A stretch of DNA of 61,138 bases from Pseudomonadota bacterium (GTDB taxonomy: Bacteria; Pseudomonadota; Gammaproteobacteria; Acidiferrobacterales; UBA6901), in contig JAKASJ010000021.1 in the NCBI GenBank assembly GCA_021819085.1, forward strand, positions 1 to 61,138, read 5' to 3'. A model generated the notes under the pieces. That model searched no databases. It was given only the letters and a program-made list of their open reading frames with translations, and was not told where the DNA came from. Position numbers and translations under genes: made by a program. This document shows positions 38,101 to 45,420 of the stretch, piece by piece (position 1 is the first letter of the stretch; the number at the start of each line of letters is the position of its first letter).

Positions 38101-38968
38101 CATCAGCGCCCTTGCGAACATGCGCTATCTTCGAGACGCGCCGGCAACGATCATCCCGGAAATCATGAAACGCGTGCGCGGTAATATGCAGCCAATGGCG
38201 ACGGAGCACGTACTCGAGGCACTTGCAACGGCGAACCTGCCCGGAATGCTCGCGATTGTGAACTGCGTCGTCACACTGTCCGGCCAGATGCCGGCATACC
38301 ACGTCCACGTATCTATTCGACTTTACGAGACCTGGCACCAGGCCACTTCCCAAGACATCCTGGTTTCGACGTCGCACGGAACCATGCCCTATCCCGCCTG
38401 GGCCACTGCATTCAGCGCGGCGAGGTGGGAAGATCACTTCACACCACACTTGCTTTCGAAGTATCCTGAAATGGCAACCGAGATCGTGCTCAATCAGTTC
38501 GGTGCCGACAATGCAAAGGCCGAGGCTGTGCTGCGGGAGGTCAAGGGAATTCGGAGTTACTGCGCCAGCCTGTTTCAGAGGATGATCGGTGTGCCAAAGC
38601 TGGCCGCCCTGATTCCGGAGGTGTTCATAGAGTGCCTGGATACCTTTCCTGAAAGCGATCTCATTAAACTCGTGCACTCGGAGCACGTCGATAAGAATAT
38701 GCTGTTGTGGCGATTAAGCGCGGCCAGCAACCCTTTGCACAAGCCAGTTCACGTGGAGCTGATCAAATGGGTTCTGAACGAGGATATGAATCTGCATCAC
38801 TGCCGATACATAGCTGGCATGCTTAGAAGTTATTCCCGCCATGAGGTATTGCAGTTGCTGATGGAGACGACGACTCCCAGCGACGATCGCAGTATTTGGC
38901 TAGTGCGCGAAGTTGAGAGCGTACGAAAGCAGCGCCTGCTGAATGAGGCGCTACGGTGGATTCAATGA
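35183..38968 (+). CDS. Nuclease-like/STAND NTPase/helical-repeat protein, probable defence sensor
   Basis: The 1261-residue protein has three parts. Residues 25-150 resemble the DUF4297/Cap4-type endonuclease: AIRGYIYQFHRTAEAW, LYLEVAEDFSEI and ATQVKETRE give the acidic residues and QVK of a restriction fold. Residues about 340-560 form a STAND-like NTPase with Walker A VPGSGKT near 367 and Walker B CVLLDGWSEF near 427. The remaining 650 residues are alpha-helical repeats, likely a sensor. GGAAAGGG lies 5 nt before ATG 35183. The stop overlaps the TIR gene start (ATGA). Confidence 0.8.
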   Translation: MVRTDEISSFGKPGQDWVLPPRHQARQAIPAIRGYIYQFHRTAEAWINLADDHLLYLEVAEDFSEIARNPSGLDDILHATQVKETRESGSLTLNSGDVLDAIQHLFDLQESNPGRTIVLTFLTTSPVGRERKLPLPSGRPGLEAWQFAAAGGDVTEIRDALVLRFPSGPIHQFLTSSPDERLRSQILSALNFVCGEQDCTEIESRNRETLVRRRDEVRSSIDMARKAYDSILSEVIGTIVSSPTRKLDKLAFIECFQSATSIGVPSQIVMDKLEDLTVEDASSAHRLDDDTLKRLARTLLDTGVPPSIQNLFPDAKGSSLAAWHSINGVDRFVVEPAKTGGRDAPRKLAVRALASSDDRRHLITAVPGSGKTFSLRQLADELLAHSDLVPLFLPIGTLETWQQVLTIISDVCPSCEPEGLLRDPRVCVLLDGWSEFATGVHLAERARAIRVLSGARVIASARQPDEGDSSFTVWTLEKLPPDAVQQAIKLARPDNLVPAPELLDLLRLPLLLSLFLLSESDATRPGELLRQFHDHLAKALPESFFYALCVAASKTALASDNSYQRFLSETRHRAAASDISDAGQLLEQLGTIVNRGGKIMPVHDLYWSWLVGCGLLIEDQVAIAACHINTSESLTLALQSGQYAEAKTVSQVAEQDIILAAEIEASRQSPAFHSDLSAAIERGLGDPRLSVRSRAGLAGLVSKRPEYLKRALSIFSEVNMARHYMPEWAEAVTPEDLWANRGTLAEWIGSPGTASMLEIIGRTGGTKWLPWIENLVVAQRVDPGEAVATALACSPSVPHWAYKHLDALAKSKPWLLRLAAERASNLELAQWLAQHYDDIVRGGDPGSGGWWHLNKLLVACGDDAVFQALLDRFIGMSSRSQELLCYAVTDRGAPWIGKFQKVAFASRKKTRMDYPFHKLSKVFAAEIDDATARQWIADGYDNEGWRVLIGRHGNAILPELVAALPDSFSDQHYISALANMRYLRDAPATIIPEIMKRVRGNMQPMATEHVLEALATANLPGMLAIVNCVVTLSGQMPAYHVHVSIRLYETWHQATSQDILVSTSHGTMPYPAWATAFSAARWEDHFTPHLLSKYPEMATEIVLNQFGADNAKAEAVLREVKGIRSYCASLFQRMIGVPKLAALIPEVFIECLDTFPESDLIKLVHSEHVDKNMLLWRLSAASNPLHKPVHVELIKWVLNEDMNLHHCRYIAGMLRSYSRHEVLQLLMETTTPSDDRSIWLVREVESVRKQRLLNEALRWIQ

Positions 38969-40158
38969 TCAAAAATTCTGCGGTGTGGGACGTTTTCATT
39001 AGCCATGCCAGCGAAGACAAGGCGGAGGTGGCGTTGCCGCTCGCCGAGCGCCTGCAGGCAGAAAAACTTCGAGTTTGGCTTGATAGTTTCGAACTGACCG
39101 TCGGTGATAGTTTACGCCAGTCCATTGACCGTGGGCTTGCTGGGTCGCGTTTCGGCATCGTCATCATCAGTCCCGGATTTCTACAAAAACATTGGCCGCA
39201 ACGCGAGTTGGACGGCCTAGCCGCCCGTGAGGCGGCGGGCGCCAAGGTTATCCTTCCGGTCTGGCATGGAGTCGATGAGGCAGCTGTTCGAGCACACTCG
39301 CCGACGTTGGCGGGACGATTGGCCGTCAAAATGGAAAAAGGACTCGATCACGTCGTGAGCGAGCTACTGCGAGCAATTCGGCGAGATGCGAGCCAAAATC
39401 CGAGTGCGCTTGTACCGCCGGCAGCACCTGCCGATCTGCGCCGGCTGAGCGAGCTCGCCACAGCGTTTCATGCCCACCAGACGGAACACATCGCAACAGG
39501 GAAGGGGCCGACCGCCGTCAAGGACGGCGGCATGCTCGTCCTTCACATCCTACCTTATGCCATCGTGGAAGGCACGGTCGTGGCGGCATATGACGAGCTT
39601 GCGCGCCACTACGAGCTTTTCCCGCTGATCAAAGGAACGGTGAGAGACAGTCAGATCGACTATGACGGCGTGCTGCTCGGATCGAACACGCTGGGCTGCG
39701 GTGAGTCACAGCGGGCCTACGTCAAGATCAATAGGACTGGCACAATCGAGGCGGTCAGGTCTTCGCTCGCCGCTGGCCACGGTACACGGTGGGTAGAGCT
39801 GCCGCACCTTCAGGCTCTCATCATTCGGAGTGTCACGGATTACGTCAAGGCCGCAAATCGCTTCGGCGTAGCGCCGCCCTTTGCAGTTTTGGTTAGCCTC
39901 ATCGACATGGAAGGGGTCCATCTCTTGCAAGATTTCAAGGGGACCGCCTTTGTCGAAGACATTCCGTGCGGTCGACTTAACCGGGATCGGCTTCTCTTCG
40001 GGCAGGTCATTCTCGAGTCTATTCCCCATGACGACCGCGCGACTGCCCAAGCGCTAAAGCCGATCCTCACGCATCTTGCAAACGCAGCTGGGCTAGCGGC
40101 CTCGCCCTATTTTGACGAGGACGGCAACTACACGCTCGATTTGCGGCGCTACACTTGA
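38965..40158 (+). CDS. TIR-domain protein with AlbA-type C-terminal sensor-like domain
   Basis: The 397-residue protein begins with a TIR domain (residues 7-140): VWDVFISHASEDK, VWLDSFELTVGDSL with Glu43 as candidate NADase residue, and IVIISPGFLQKHWPQREL. Bacterial TIR domains degrade NAD+ or make signalling nucleotides in abortive defence. The C-terminal half (GGMLVLHILPYAIVEG, then YVKINRTGTIEAV) resembles the domain found after AlbA_2 in other defence proteins. ATG 38965 overlaps the NTPase stop, so the two proteins are made together. Confidence 0.85.
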   Translation: MIKNSAVWDVFISHASEDKAEVALPLAERLQAEKLRVWLDSFELTVGDSLRQSIDRGLAGSRFGIVIISPGFLQKHWPQRELDGLAAREAAGAKVILPVWHGVDEAAVRAHSPTLAGRLAVKMEKGLDHVVSELLRAIRRDASQNPSALVPPAAPADLRRLSELATAFHAHQTEHIATGKGPTAVKDGGMLVLHILPYAIVEGTVVAAYDELARHYELFPLIKGTVRDSQIDYDGVLLGSNTLGCGESQRAYVKINRTGTIEAVRSSLAAGHGTRWVELPHLQALIIRSVTDYVKAANRFGVAPPFAVLVSLIDMEGVHLLQDFKGTAFVEDIPCGRLNRDRLLFGQVILESIPHDDRATAQALKPILTHLANAAGLAASPYFDEDGNYTLDLRRYT

Positions 40159-40831
40159 TTCTCGGCCTTTCAGCCAGAGCCGGATTGAAAATCAACAACG
40201 GGTCGCGATAACACCTTCGTGCGCGAGGCAGCAGTTATACGTAGTATACGTCGCACGAACGGCGGATAACTGGGCATTGCTGACCAAGACGGCCAGCCTG
40301 CCGAACGTCAGCTCTGGCCGAAGAGCAGAAATGCCGGCGTTCTTGAGGTCCGTAGCGTAGGGACCACTTCACTTTGGTACCGCCTGAGTCACGCGTTGAG
40401 GACGGATCGGTTCGCTTGTCGGCGGTTTTCTCCAGTCGTTCCCCGGAATCTGTCGGAGTCTGCCAGGGTTTGAATTGTCTGCCGGAATCTGCCGCGTCGG
40501 GACCGATTCTGGGAGGGATCGCGCGCCTGTGCCGCTTTGGTTGCGCACTACTGTTCCGCTTTGGTTCCATCTGTGTTCCAGCAGGGGTGCTGTGGGCCAA
40601 CGGCGCCATTAGCAGTAGCGCTTACTGAAAATCCGGCCGCCCCACTTCCCCGCCGGCTGATTTCGGATGATCGACCGCAAGACTCGGTATGACCCGAAAT
40701 AGGCCGCACTGGCGCCTGTAGGTCCCTGCGCCCTGCCCCACACCGATGCGTGCAATACCGATGCCAGCGGCGCTATTGCTCGCTCCTCCGACCGGGTCTT
40801 GGCCCATGAATATTTACAGAGACCACACGCG
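40159..40831. other. Region between TIR gene and recombinase genes
   Basis: This is 670 bp without a convincing gene; an open frame at 40374-40628 has no ribosome-binding site and no recognisable protein. It holds a cluster of short repeats (40447-40496) and two copies of CCGCTTTGGTT near 40532 and 40556. It could be a control or recombination region of the serine-recombinase element. Confidence 0.4.
40447..40496. repeat. Four imperfect copies of AATCTGCCGG
   Basis: Two tandem pairs are visible: AATCTGTCGG then AGTCTGCCAG (40447-40466), and TTGTCTGCCGG then AATCTGCCGC (40475-40496). They share the core TCTGYCRG. Spacing by about 10 bp within pairs suggests protein binding on one helix face. 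No family is assigned. Confidence 0.45.
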
Positions 40832-41014
40832 ATGGCTTCCCGCATTGTCAAATCCCCGCGTACGCAGGACAATAGACCGTCGTTGAGCAAGGCTGCCCAA
40901 CCGTTCCTCGATGCCCTCGCGACAATCATCGCGCGCGCCATCCTGGAAGCCGAAAAGGAACAGGACGAAAACCATGAGAGCCGCGATCTACGCCCGGAAG
41001 TCCACCGACGATAA
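40832..41014 (+). CDS. Small recombinase-associated protein
   Basis: This 60-residue protein (SLSKAAQPFLDALATIIARA, ILEAEKEQ) overlaps the recombinase start by 41 nt in another frame. Short proteins of this size and helical pattern often precede large serine recombinases. It might be an accessory or directionality factor, but that is a guess. An earlier ATG at 40799 is possible. Confidence 0.55.
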   Translation: MASRIVKSPRTQDNRPSLSKAAQPFLDALATIIARAILEAEKEQDENHESRDLRPEVHRR

Positions 41015-42692
41015 CGACAAAAACCCCGACAACAAGTCCGTCACGCGCCAGGTGGACCGTGCCCGCGCCTACGCTGCCGCGCGCGGCTGGACCATCGCCG
41101 AGGAGCATATCTATGTCGATGACGGGATCAGCGGTGCCGAGTTTCGAAACCGCCCCGCCCTCCTTCGCATGCTCAATCGCCTTCGCGAGTTCGACATCAT
41201 TATCATGTCGGAACTCTCGCGCCTCGGGCGCGAGATGGCGAACACCGCGACGGTCCTCGGCCAGATCCGGGCCGCGAACGTCCGGGTCTGGCACTACCTG
41301 ACCGACGAAGAACTCAAGTTCGATAGCGCGACTGACAAATTCATGGTTTCTGCGGTCTCCTTCGCTGCCGAACTTGAACGCGAGAAAGCGAGCCAGCGCG
41401 CCCGCGATGCACTGCTTCGCAAAGCCGAGCGCGGCTTCAATACCGGCGGGCGGGTCTACGGCTATGACAACGTGCCGGTATACGCCCAATGCGCCAACGG
41501 CCAGGAGGTCAAGTCACACACCGACTACCGCATCAACCCCGAGGAGGCCAGCGTCGTGCGTGCGATCTTTCGCATGTACGCCGACGGCCGCGGAATGAAA
41601 GCGATCGCCTGGACGCTCAATGCCGATCCCGCATATACAGACTATCTGAACCGCTATTTCGGCGGCCACGCACCGCAGCCTCCCCGCACCGGCTCCTGGT
41701 CGCCCACGCGCATCCGGGAAATGCTCTACCGGCAGCGGTACCTGGGTAAGATCCCATTCGGTGAATACCGCAAAGTCATGCGTGCGGGCTCGCGCGCCCG
41801 CGAAAAACAGGACCGCTATCTGCTTTTTGACCGCCCGGACCTTCGGATCATCGACGAGGCACTCTGGGAAAGAGTGCAGACATGCCTGCGTGTCAATCGC
41901 AAAGCGTACCTAGCCGCCCGCCGGGACAAGTGCCCGAAGCCTACCGAGGCGACGCACCGCACCTCGCGTTATCTCCTCTCGGGGCTGATGCACTGCGGCT
42001 GCTGCCACGGGCCTATGGTGACAACGACCATTGCCCATGGCAGCGGCGCCACCCGCCACCGCGAACCCTATTACCTGTGCAGCTACCATCACAACCGCGG
42101 GAACACGGTGTGCGAGAATCGCCGCGGGGCACGCCTGAGCGAGGCCGATGCCCGGGTGATTGAGGCGATCGAACGCACCGTCTTGACCCCTGCGGCCCTC
42201 GACTACCTGGTCGACCGGGTGGTCGATGCGGTCCGGGCGCAACGGGCCACGGGGCCGAATCGTGCCAAACAGCTGGAAACGGAACTCCGGCGCCTGCGAG
42301 GCGAGCTGGACCGGTTCATCGCGCTCATCGCCGGCGGCAAAGCACCCGAGCGGGTGCTGGAGGAGATAGCGACGCGGGAATCCCGGCTCAAGGACCTGGA
42401 AAGCGAGCTGACACAGCTGAAAACTGCCTCCCCCCGGATCGATGCCGTCAGAATCCGCGAACTGGCAACCACGCGCGCCAAGGGCTTACATGCCACGCTT
42501 CATACCAACGTAGCCCAGGCGCGGGAAGCCCTTAAGCTCCTCCTCGCCGGGCCGATTACCTTTAAATTGGACGGATCCGGATACCGGTTGGAGGGACAGA
42601 CACGGATCGGGCCGCTGTTTGCGGCCGAGCCGTCAATAACTCGCATAAGGTTGGCGTCCCCAACCGGATTCGAACCGGTGTTACCGCCGTGA
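40974..42692 (+). CDS. Large serine recombinase, 3' end inside tRNA-Glu
   Basis: The 572-residue protein has a resolvase domain with nucleophile Ser10 (AAIYARKSTDD) and the arginine stretch SELSRLGRE, a recombinase domain, a zinc-ribbon (HCGCCHGPM, then YYLCSYHHNRGNTVCENRR), and a coiled coil near 430-480. It would catalyse site-specific integration and excision. The last 12 residues (SPTGFEPVLPP) are encoded by the antisense strand of tRNA-Glu, and the TGA stop (42690-42692) overlaps the anticodon, so the C-terminus depends on the integration state. ATG 40974 has AAGGAA upstream. Confidence 0.93.
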   Translation: MRAAIYARKSTDDNDKNPDNKSVTRQVDRARAYAAARGWTIAEEHIYVDDGISGAEFRNRPALLRMLNRLREFDIIIMSELSRLGREMANTATVLGQIRAANVRVWHYLTDEELKFDSATDKFMVSAVSFAAELEREKASQRARDALLRKAERGFNTGGRVYGYDNVPVYAQCANGQEVKSHTDYRINPEEASVVRAIFRMYADGRGMKAIAWTLNADPAYTDYLNRYFGGHAPQPPRTGSWSPTRIREMLYRQRYLGKIPFGEYRKVMRAGSRAREKQDRYLLFDRPDLRIIDEALWERVQTCLRVNRKAYLAARRDKCPKPTEATHRTSRYLLSGLMHCGCCHGPMVTTTIAHGSGATRHREPYYLCSYHHNRGNTVCENRRGARLSEADARVIEAIERTVLTPAALDYLVDRVVDAVRAQRATGPNRAKQLETELRRLRGELDRFIALIAGGKAPERVLEEIATRESRLKDLESELTQLKTASPRIDAVRIRELATTRAKGLHATLHTNVAQAREALKLLLAGPITFKLDGSGYRLEGQTRIGPLFAAEPSITRIRLASPTGFEPVLPP

Positions 42693-42727
42693 AAGGGCGA
42701 TGTCCTAGGCCTCTAGACGATGGGGAC
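42652..42727 (-). tRNA. tRNA-Glu (anticodon UUC), integration site
   Basis: The minus strand gives a 76-nt cloverleaf with acceptor GTCCCCA/TGGGGAC, TTC anticodon at 42693-42691, T-arm GGTTCGAATCC and encoded CCA. The 3' half overlaps the serine recombinase gene on the opposite strand, so it is the likely attachment target. Confidence 0.96.
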
Positions 42728-42771
42728 AGAGAAATGGGTCACGGTGGCCAACTGGACCACGAGGCGCCGGT

Positions 42772-42800
42772 ACTCTACGTGTCTGAACCAGCAAAATCAA
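42772..42800 (-). promoter_or_regulatory. Probable tRNA-Glu promoter
   Basis: TTGATT (42800-42795), a 17-bp spacer and TAGAGT (42777-42772) lie upstream of the tRNA with a predicted 5' leader of about 38 nt. Confidence 0.5.
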
Positions 42801-43015
42801 GAACAAAGGGCAAATCCGCTGCGGGACCATGGCTGAAACGCTACCGTCATCGCGGCCTAAACTATCCCAGGCAGCCGGTCCTTGTCTGGAAAATGGCATT
42901 TCCTAAGAATGAGCCTCGCAACACCCGGAGGACAGAGCAATTCCATGCGGCCAGTTTAGCGAGGTAGCTGTCCGGTAGTGTGGAACAGGCACAAAGTATC
43001 ATTTGCAACCTCGTT

Positions 43016-44299
43016 TTACGTCTTCTGCGCTTGTGGCTCCTGGTTCTGCGGGAAGCGCACAACAACACGCAGACCACCATCAGGGCGGTCTTCAAACAGC
43101 ACCTCTCCGTCATGCGCCCGAGCAATGGTCCACACGATCGCGATGCCCAGCCCGGTTCCTGAAACTCCCTGACTGACCCCCGCAAACGGTCGGCCGAGCT
43201 GCGGTCGAAGCGACTTCGGAATGCCGGGTCCTTGGTCCTCGACGATCAACTCGATCATCCTGCCGACCATCCGTGTCCGGACTGCGATTTCCCCCGGCGC
43301 ATATCGCCGCGCATTATCCATTAGGTTGTCGAGCAGGCGACGCATGCCGAGCGGTTGCATCAGCGCCTCAGGCAACGGCGTGCAATCGCTGATTACGCGC
43401 AAACCGAGTACCGGCTTCGTAAACCGCTGAACCACCTCGTCTACGATGTCGTTGAGCTGACAGAGCACCCAGTCCTCGCCCTGCCCGCGTCGCGAAAACG
43501 CAATGAATTGATCCAGAATAGCATCGAGTTCCTGGATATCCCTGATGAGTTCCTCCCGGGCGCTTCGTGCCGAATCCGGCAGAAATTCGCATCCCAGACG
43601 CAAGCGCGTGAGAGGGGTACGCAAGTCGTGTGAAATACCAACCAGGACCAGATCCCGCTCGTCCAGCAATGCACGTAGATCGGACAGCATCCTGTTGTAA
43701 TGCTGAATCAGACGCCGGATCTCACGCGGTCCCGCCATCGGCGCCGTCATTGGCAGGCCGTGCGAGCCGCGTTCCTCCATCGCGGCGAACAGACGCGACA
43801 ATGGTCGGTTGATCTGCCGCAGCGCCAGCAGCGCTCCGATAAATGCGAGCATGGCGATAGTGATAAATTTCCAATACAGAAACAGCAACTTGACAGAACG
43901 CCAGGAATACGACGGCAAAGACAGGCTGAATGGGTGCTTCCCTTGCCATTCAAGCCACAGCCGGTCGTTCCCGGCGAGGCGCAACGAGGCGCGCGGCCCG
44001 AGGCGCGCCTGCAGAGTCCGCTCGGCCTGCGCCAGATCGCTGCCCGCGGGCGGTGGCGTACCCGAAGCCGCCCCCGGGACCAAGGGAAGCGCGCCGGCAC
44101 GCGTGTCCGGCAGTACCGACGCGTGGCCCCGTATCTCACGCACCAACTGGATCTGCCCGGCAAAGAGATCTCCCATCCGTTGCGCACGCGCTGCCCCGAG
44201 CGTATGCCGGACGAACAGGTACAACGCCAATTGATTGGCGGCTATGACCAATGCGATCACGATTACCAGCCGGCCAAACAGGGAGTCAGGAAGGCGCAT
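43016..44299 (-). CDS. EnvZ-like sensor histidine kinase
   Basis: The 427-residue kinase has two membrane helices (residues 8-28 and about 145-165) around a periplasmic sensor, a HAMP linker, an H-box (VGISHDLRTPLTRLRLGCE) with the phospho-accepting His, and a HATPase_c domain with N-box DNLMDNARRYAPG and G-box EDQGPGIP. The partner regulator lies 9 nt upstream in the same operon, and the RND genes lie across a divergent promoter, so it probably controls the pump. The ligand is unknown; BaeS-, CpxA- or EnvZ-type roles are possible. Confidence 0.92.
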   Translation of the reverse strand: MRLPDSLFGRLVIVIALVIAANQLALYLFVRHTLGAARAQRMGDLFAGQIQLVREIRGHASVLPDTRAGALPLVPGAASGTPPPAGSDLAQAERTLQARLGPRASLRLAGNDRLWLEWQGKHPFSLSLPSYSWRSVKLLFLYWKFITIAMLAFIGALLALRQINRPLSRLFAAMEERGSHGLPMTAPMAGPREIRRLIQHYNRMLSDLRALLDERDLVLVGISHDLRTPLTRLRLGCEFLPDSARSAREELIRDIQELDAILDQFIAFSRRGQGEDWVLCQLNDIVDEVVQRFTKPVLGLRVISDCTPLPEALMQPLGMRRLLDNLMDNARRYAPGEIAVRTRMVGRMIELIVEDQGPGIPKSLRPQLGRPFAGVSQGVSGTGLGIAIVWTIARAHDGEVLFEDRPDGGLRVVVRFPQNQEPQAQKT

Positions 44300-44308
44300 A
44301 TCCGGTGT

Positions 44309-45019
44309 TCAGGGGGGATCGGGGATAAACACATATCCGATACCCCATACCCGCTGAATGTATCGGGGATGTCGCGGGTCGGATTCGATATTGCGCCTCA
44401 GCCGATGCACATAGACATCAATGCTTCGCAGTGAGGCTTTGTCGCGACCACCAAGCGCTGCCACGGCCAGATGCTCGCGCGACAGGGGCCGACGGGGATG
44501 CGTGACAAAACAGACGAGCAACGCATATTCGCGGTCTCCAAGAGGCAGAACGGCCTCACCACGCGTAAGCCGCCGTGCTGCCGGATCGAACTCAAGGTCC
44601 CCGAGGCGGACCTTCGTTTGGCACGGATCCGTCGCGAACTCTGTCGGGGCCTGCTGTCTGCGGACTACAGCACGAATGCGAGCTACCAGTTCGGAGGGCT
44701 CGAACGGCTTTGCCATGTAGTCATCAGCACCGCTTTCCAGCCCGGCGATTTTGTCGGTCAACGCACCTTTTGCGGTCAGCATGATGATTGGAATCGGGCA
44801 GCCTTCAGCGCGCAGCGTGCGGCAGATTGCGAGTCCGTCTCGTCCCGGAAGCATCAGATCCAGGACGATGCAATCATACCGTTCCCGCAAAAGAAGACGC
44901 TGCATGTGGTGGCCATCAGCGGCATCGCCAACTTCCATTTCATGTTCACGCAGATATCGCCTCAGCATGCTCCGCAAGCGGGCATCGTCTTCGACCACAA
45001 GGACTTTGACCGTCGCCAT
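44309..45019 (-). CDS. OmpR-family response regulator
   Basis: The 236-residue protein has a receiver domain with the acidic pocket VVEDD, phospho-acceptor Asp in CIVLDLMLPGRDG and switch Thr/Lys (MLTAKG, AKPFEPSEL), followed by a winged-helix DNA-binding domain (LSREHLAVAALGG, then SIDVYVHRLRRNIE). ATG 45019 was preferred over GTG 45028. It likely binds repeats in the divergent region upstream. Confidence 0.94.
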   Translation of the reverse strand: MATVKVLVVEDDARLRSMLRRYLREHEMEVGDAADGHHMQRLLLRERYDCIVLDLMLPGRDGLAICRTLRAEGCPIPIIMLTAKGALTDKIAGLESGADDYMAKPFEPSELVARIRAVVRRQQAPTEFATDPCQTKVRLGDLEFDPAARRLTRGEAVLPLGDREYALLVCFVTHPRRPLSREHLAVAALGGRDKASLRSIDVYVHRLRRNIESDPRHPRYIQRVWGIGYVFIPDPP

Positions 45020-45256
45020 GGCGCTCACGTTATGACTTCGCGGCTAGAGGTGCCGCCGCGTCAAATCCGGCCGCTTCGGCCTGATGCGGGCAACAGTGCT
45101 TTTTGCACTGTCCAGACAGTGGGGCTTTGTCGCAAACCAGCACGGCAGGATGCCTTTCAATAAAGACCCTGCGCGCTTCGCGACAAGAGCTGGATAGTTC
45201 ATAATTGCATCGTAGCGGTGCACATAACGGCTGTCGACTGCGACCATACTAGACGC

Positions 45257-45377
45257 GTCACACGCTACGCTGAGAGCATCCATTTATGACAAACTGTGAC
45301 AATAACATCCTTTTATCGAAGACAGCGGCCTGTGTTCACTGAACAACCCCCATACAACCCCGTAACGATTCGTCACA
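45257..45377. promoter_or_regulatory. Divergent control region with TGTGAC repeats
   Basis: Between the response regulator and the pump operon TGTGAC occurs at 45295-45300 and inverted at 45257-45262 and 45372-45377. TGACA is repeated at 45287 and 45297, 10 bp apart, the spacing used by OmpR/PhoB-type regulators. The regulator and operon identity make it a reasonable target; binding is inferred. Confidence 0.35.
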
Positions 45378-45420
45378 CTTTTCGGGTTCCGGTCGCGACG
45401 TCTCTACCGGTACAGTGTCG

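Noticed and set aside
40374-40628. 84-residue open frame before the recombinase
   Set aside because: No ribosome-binding site, covers the repeat cluster and gives Cys/Gly-rich sequence without a known fold.
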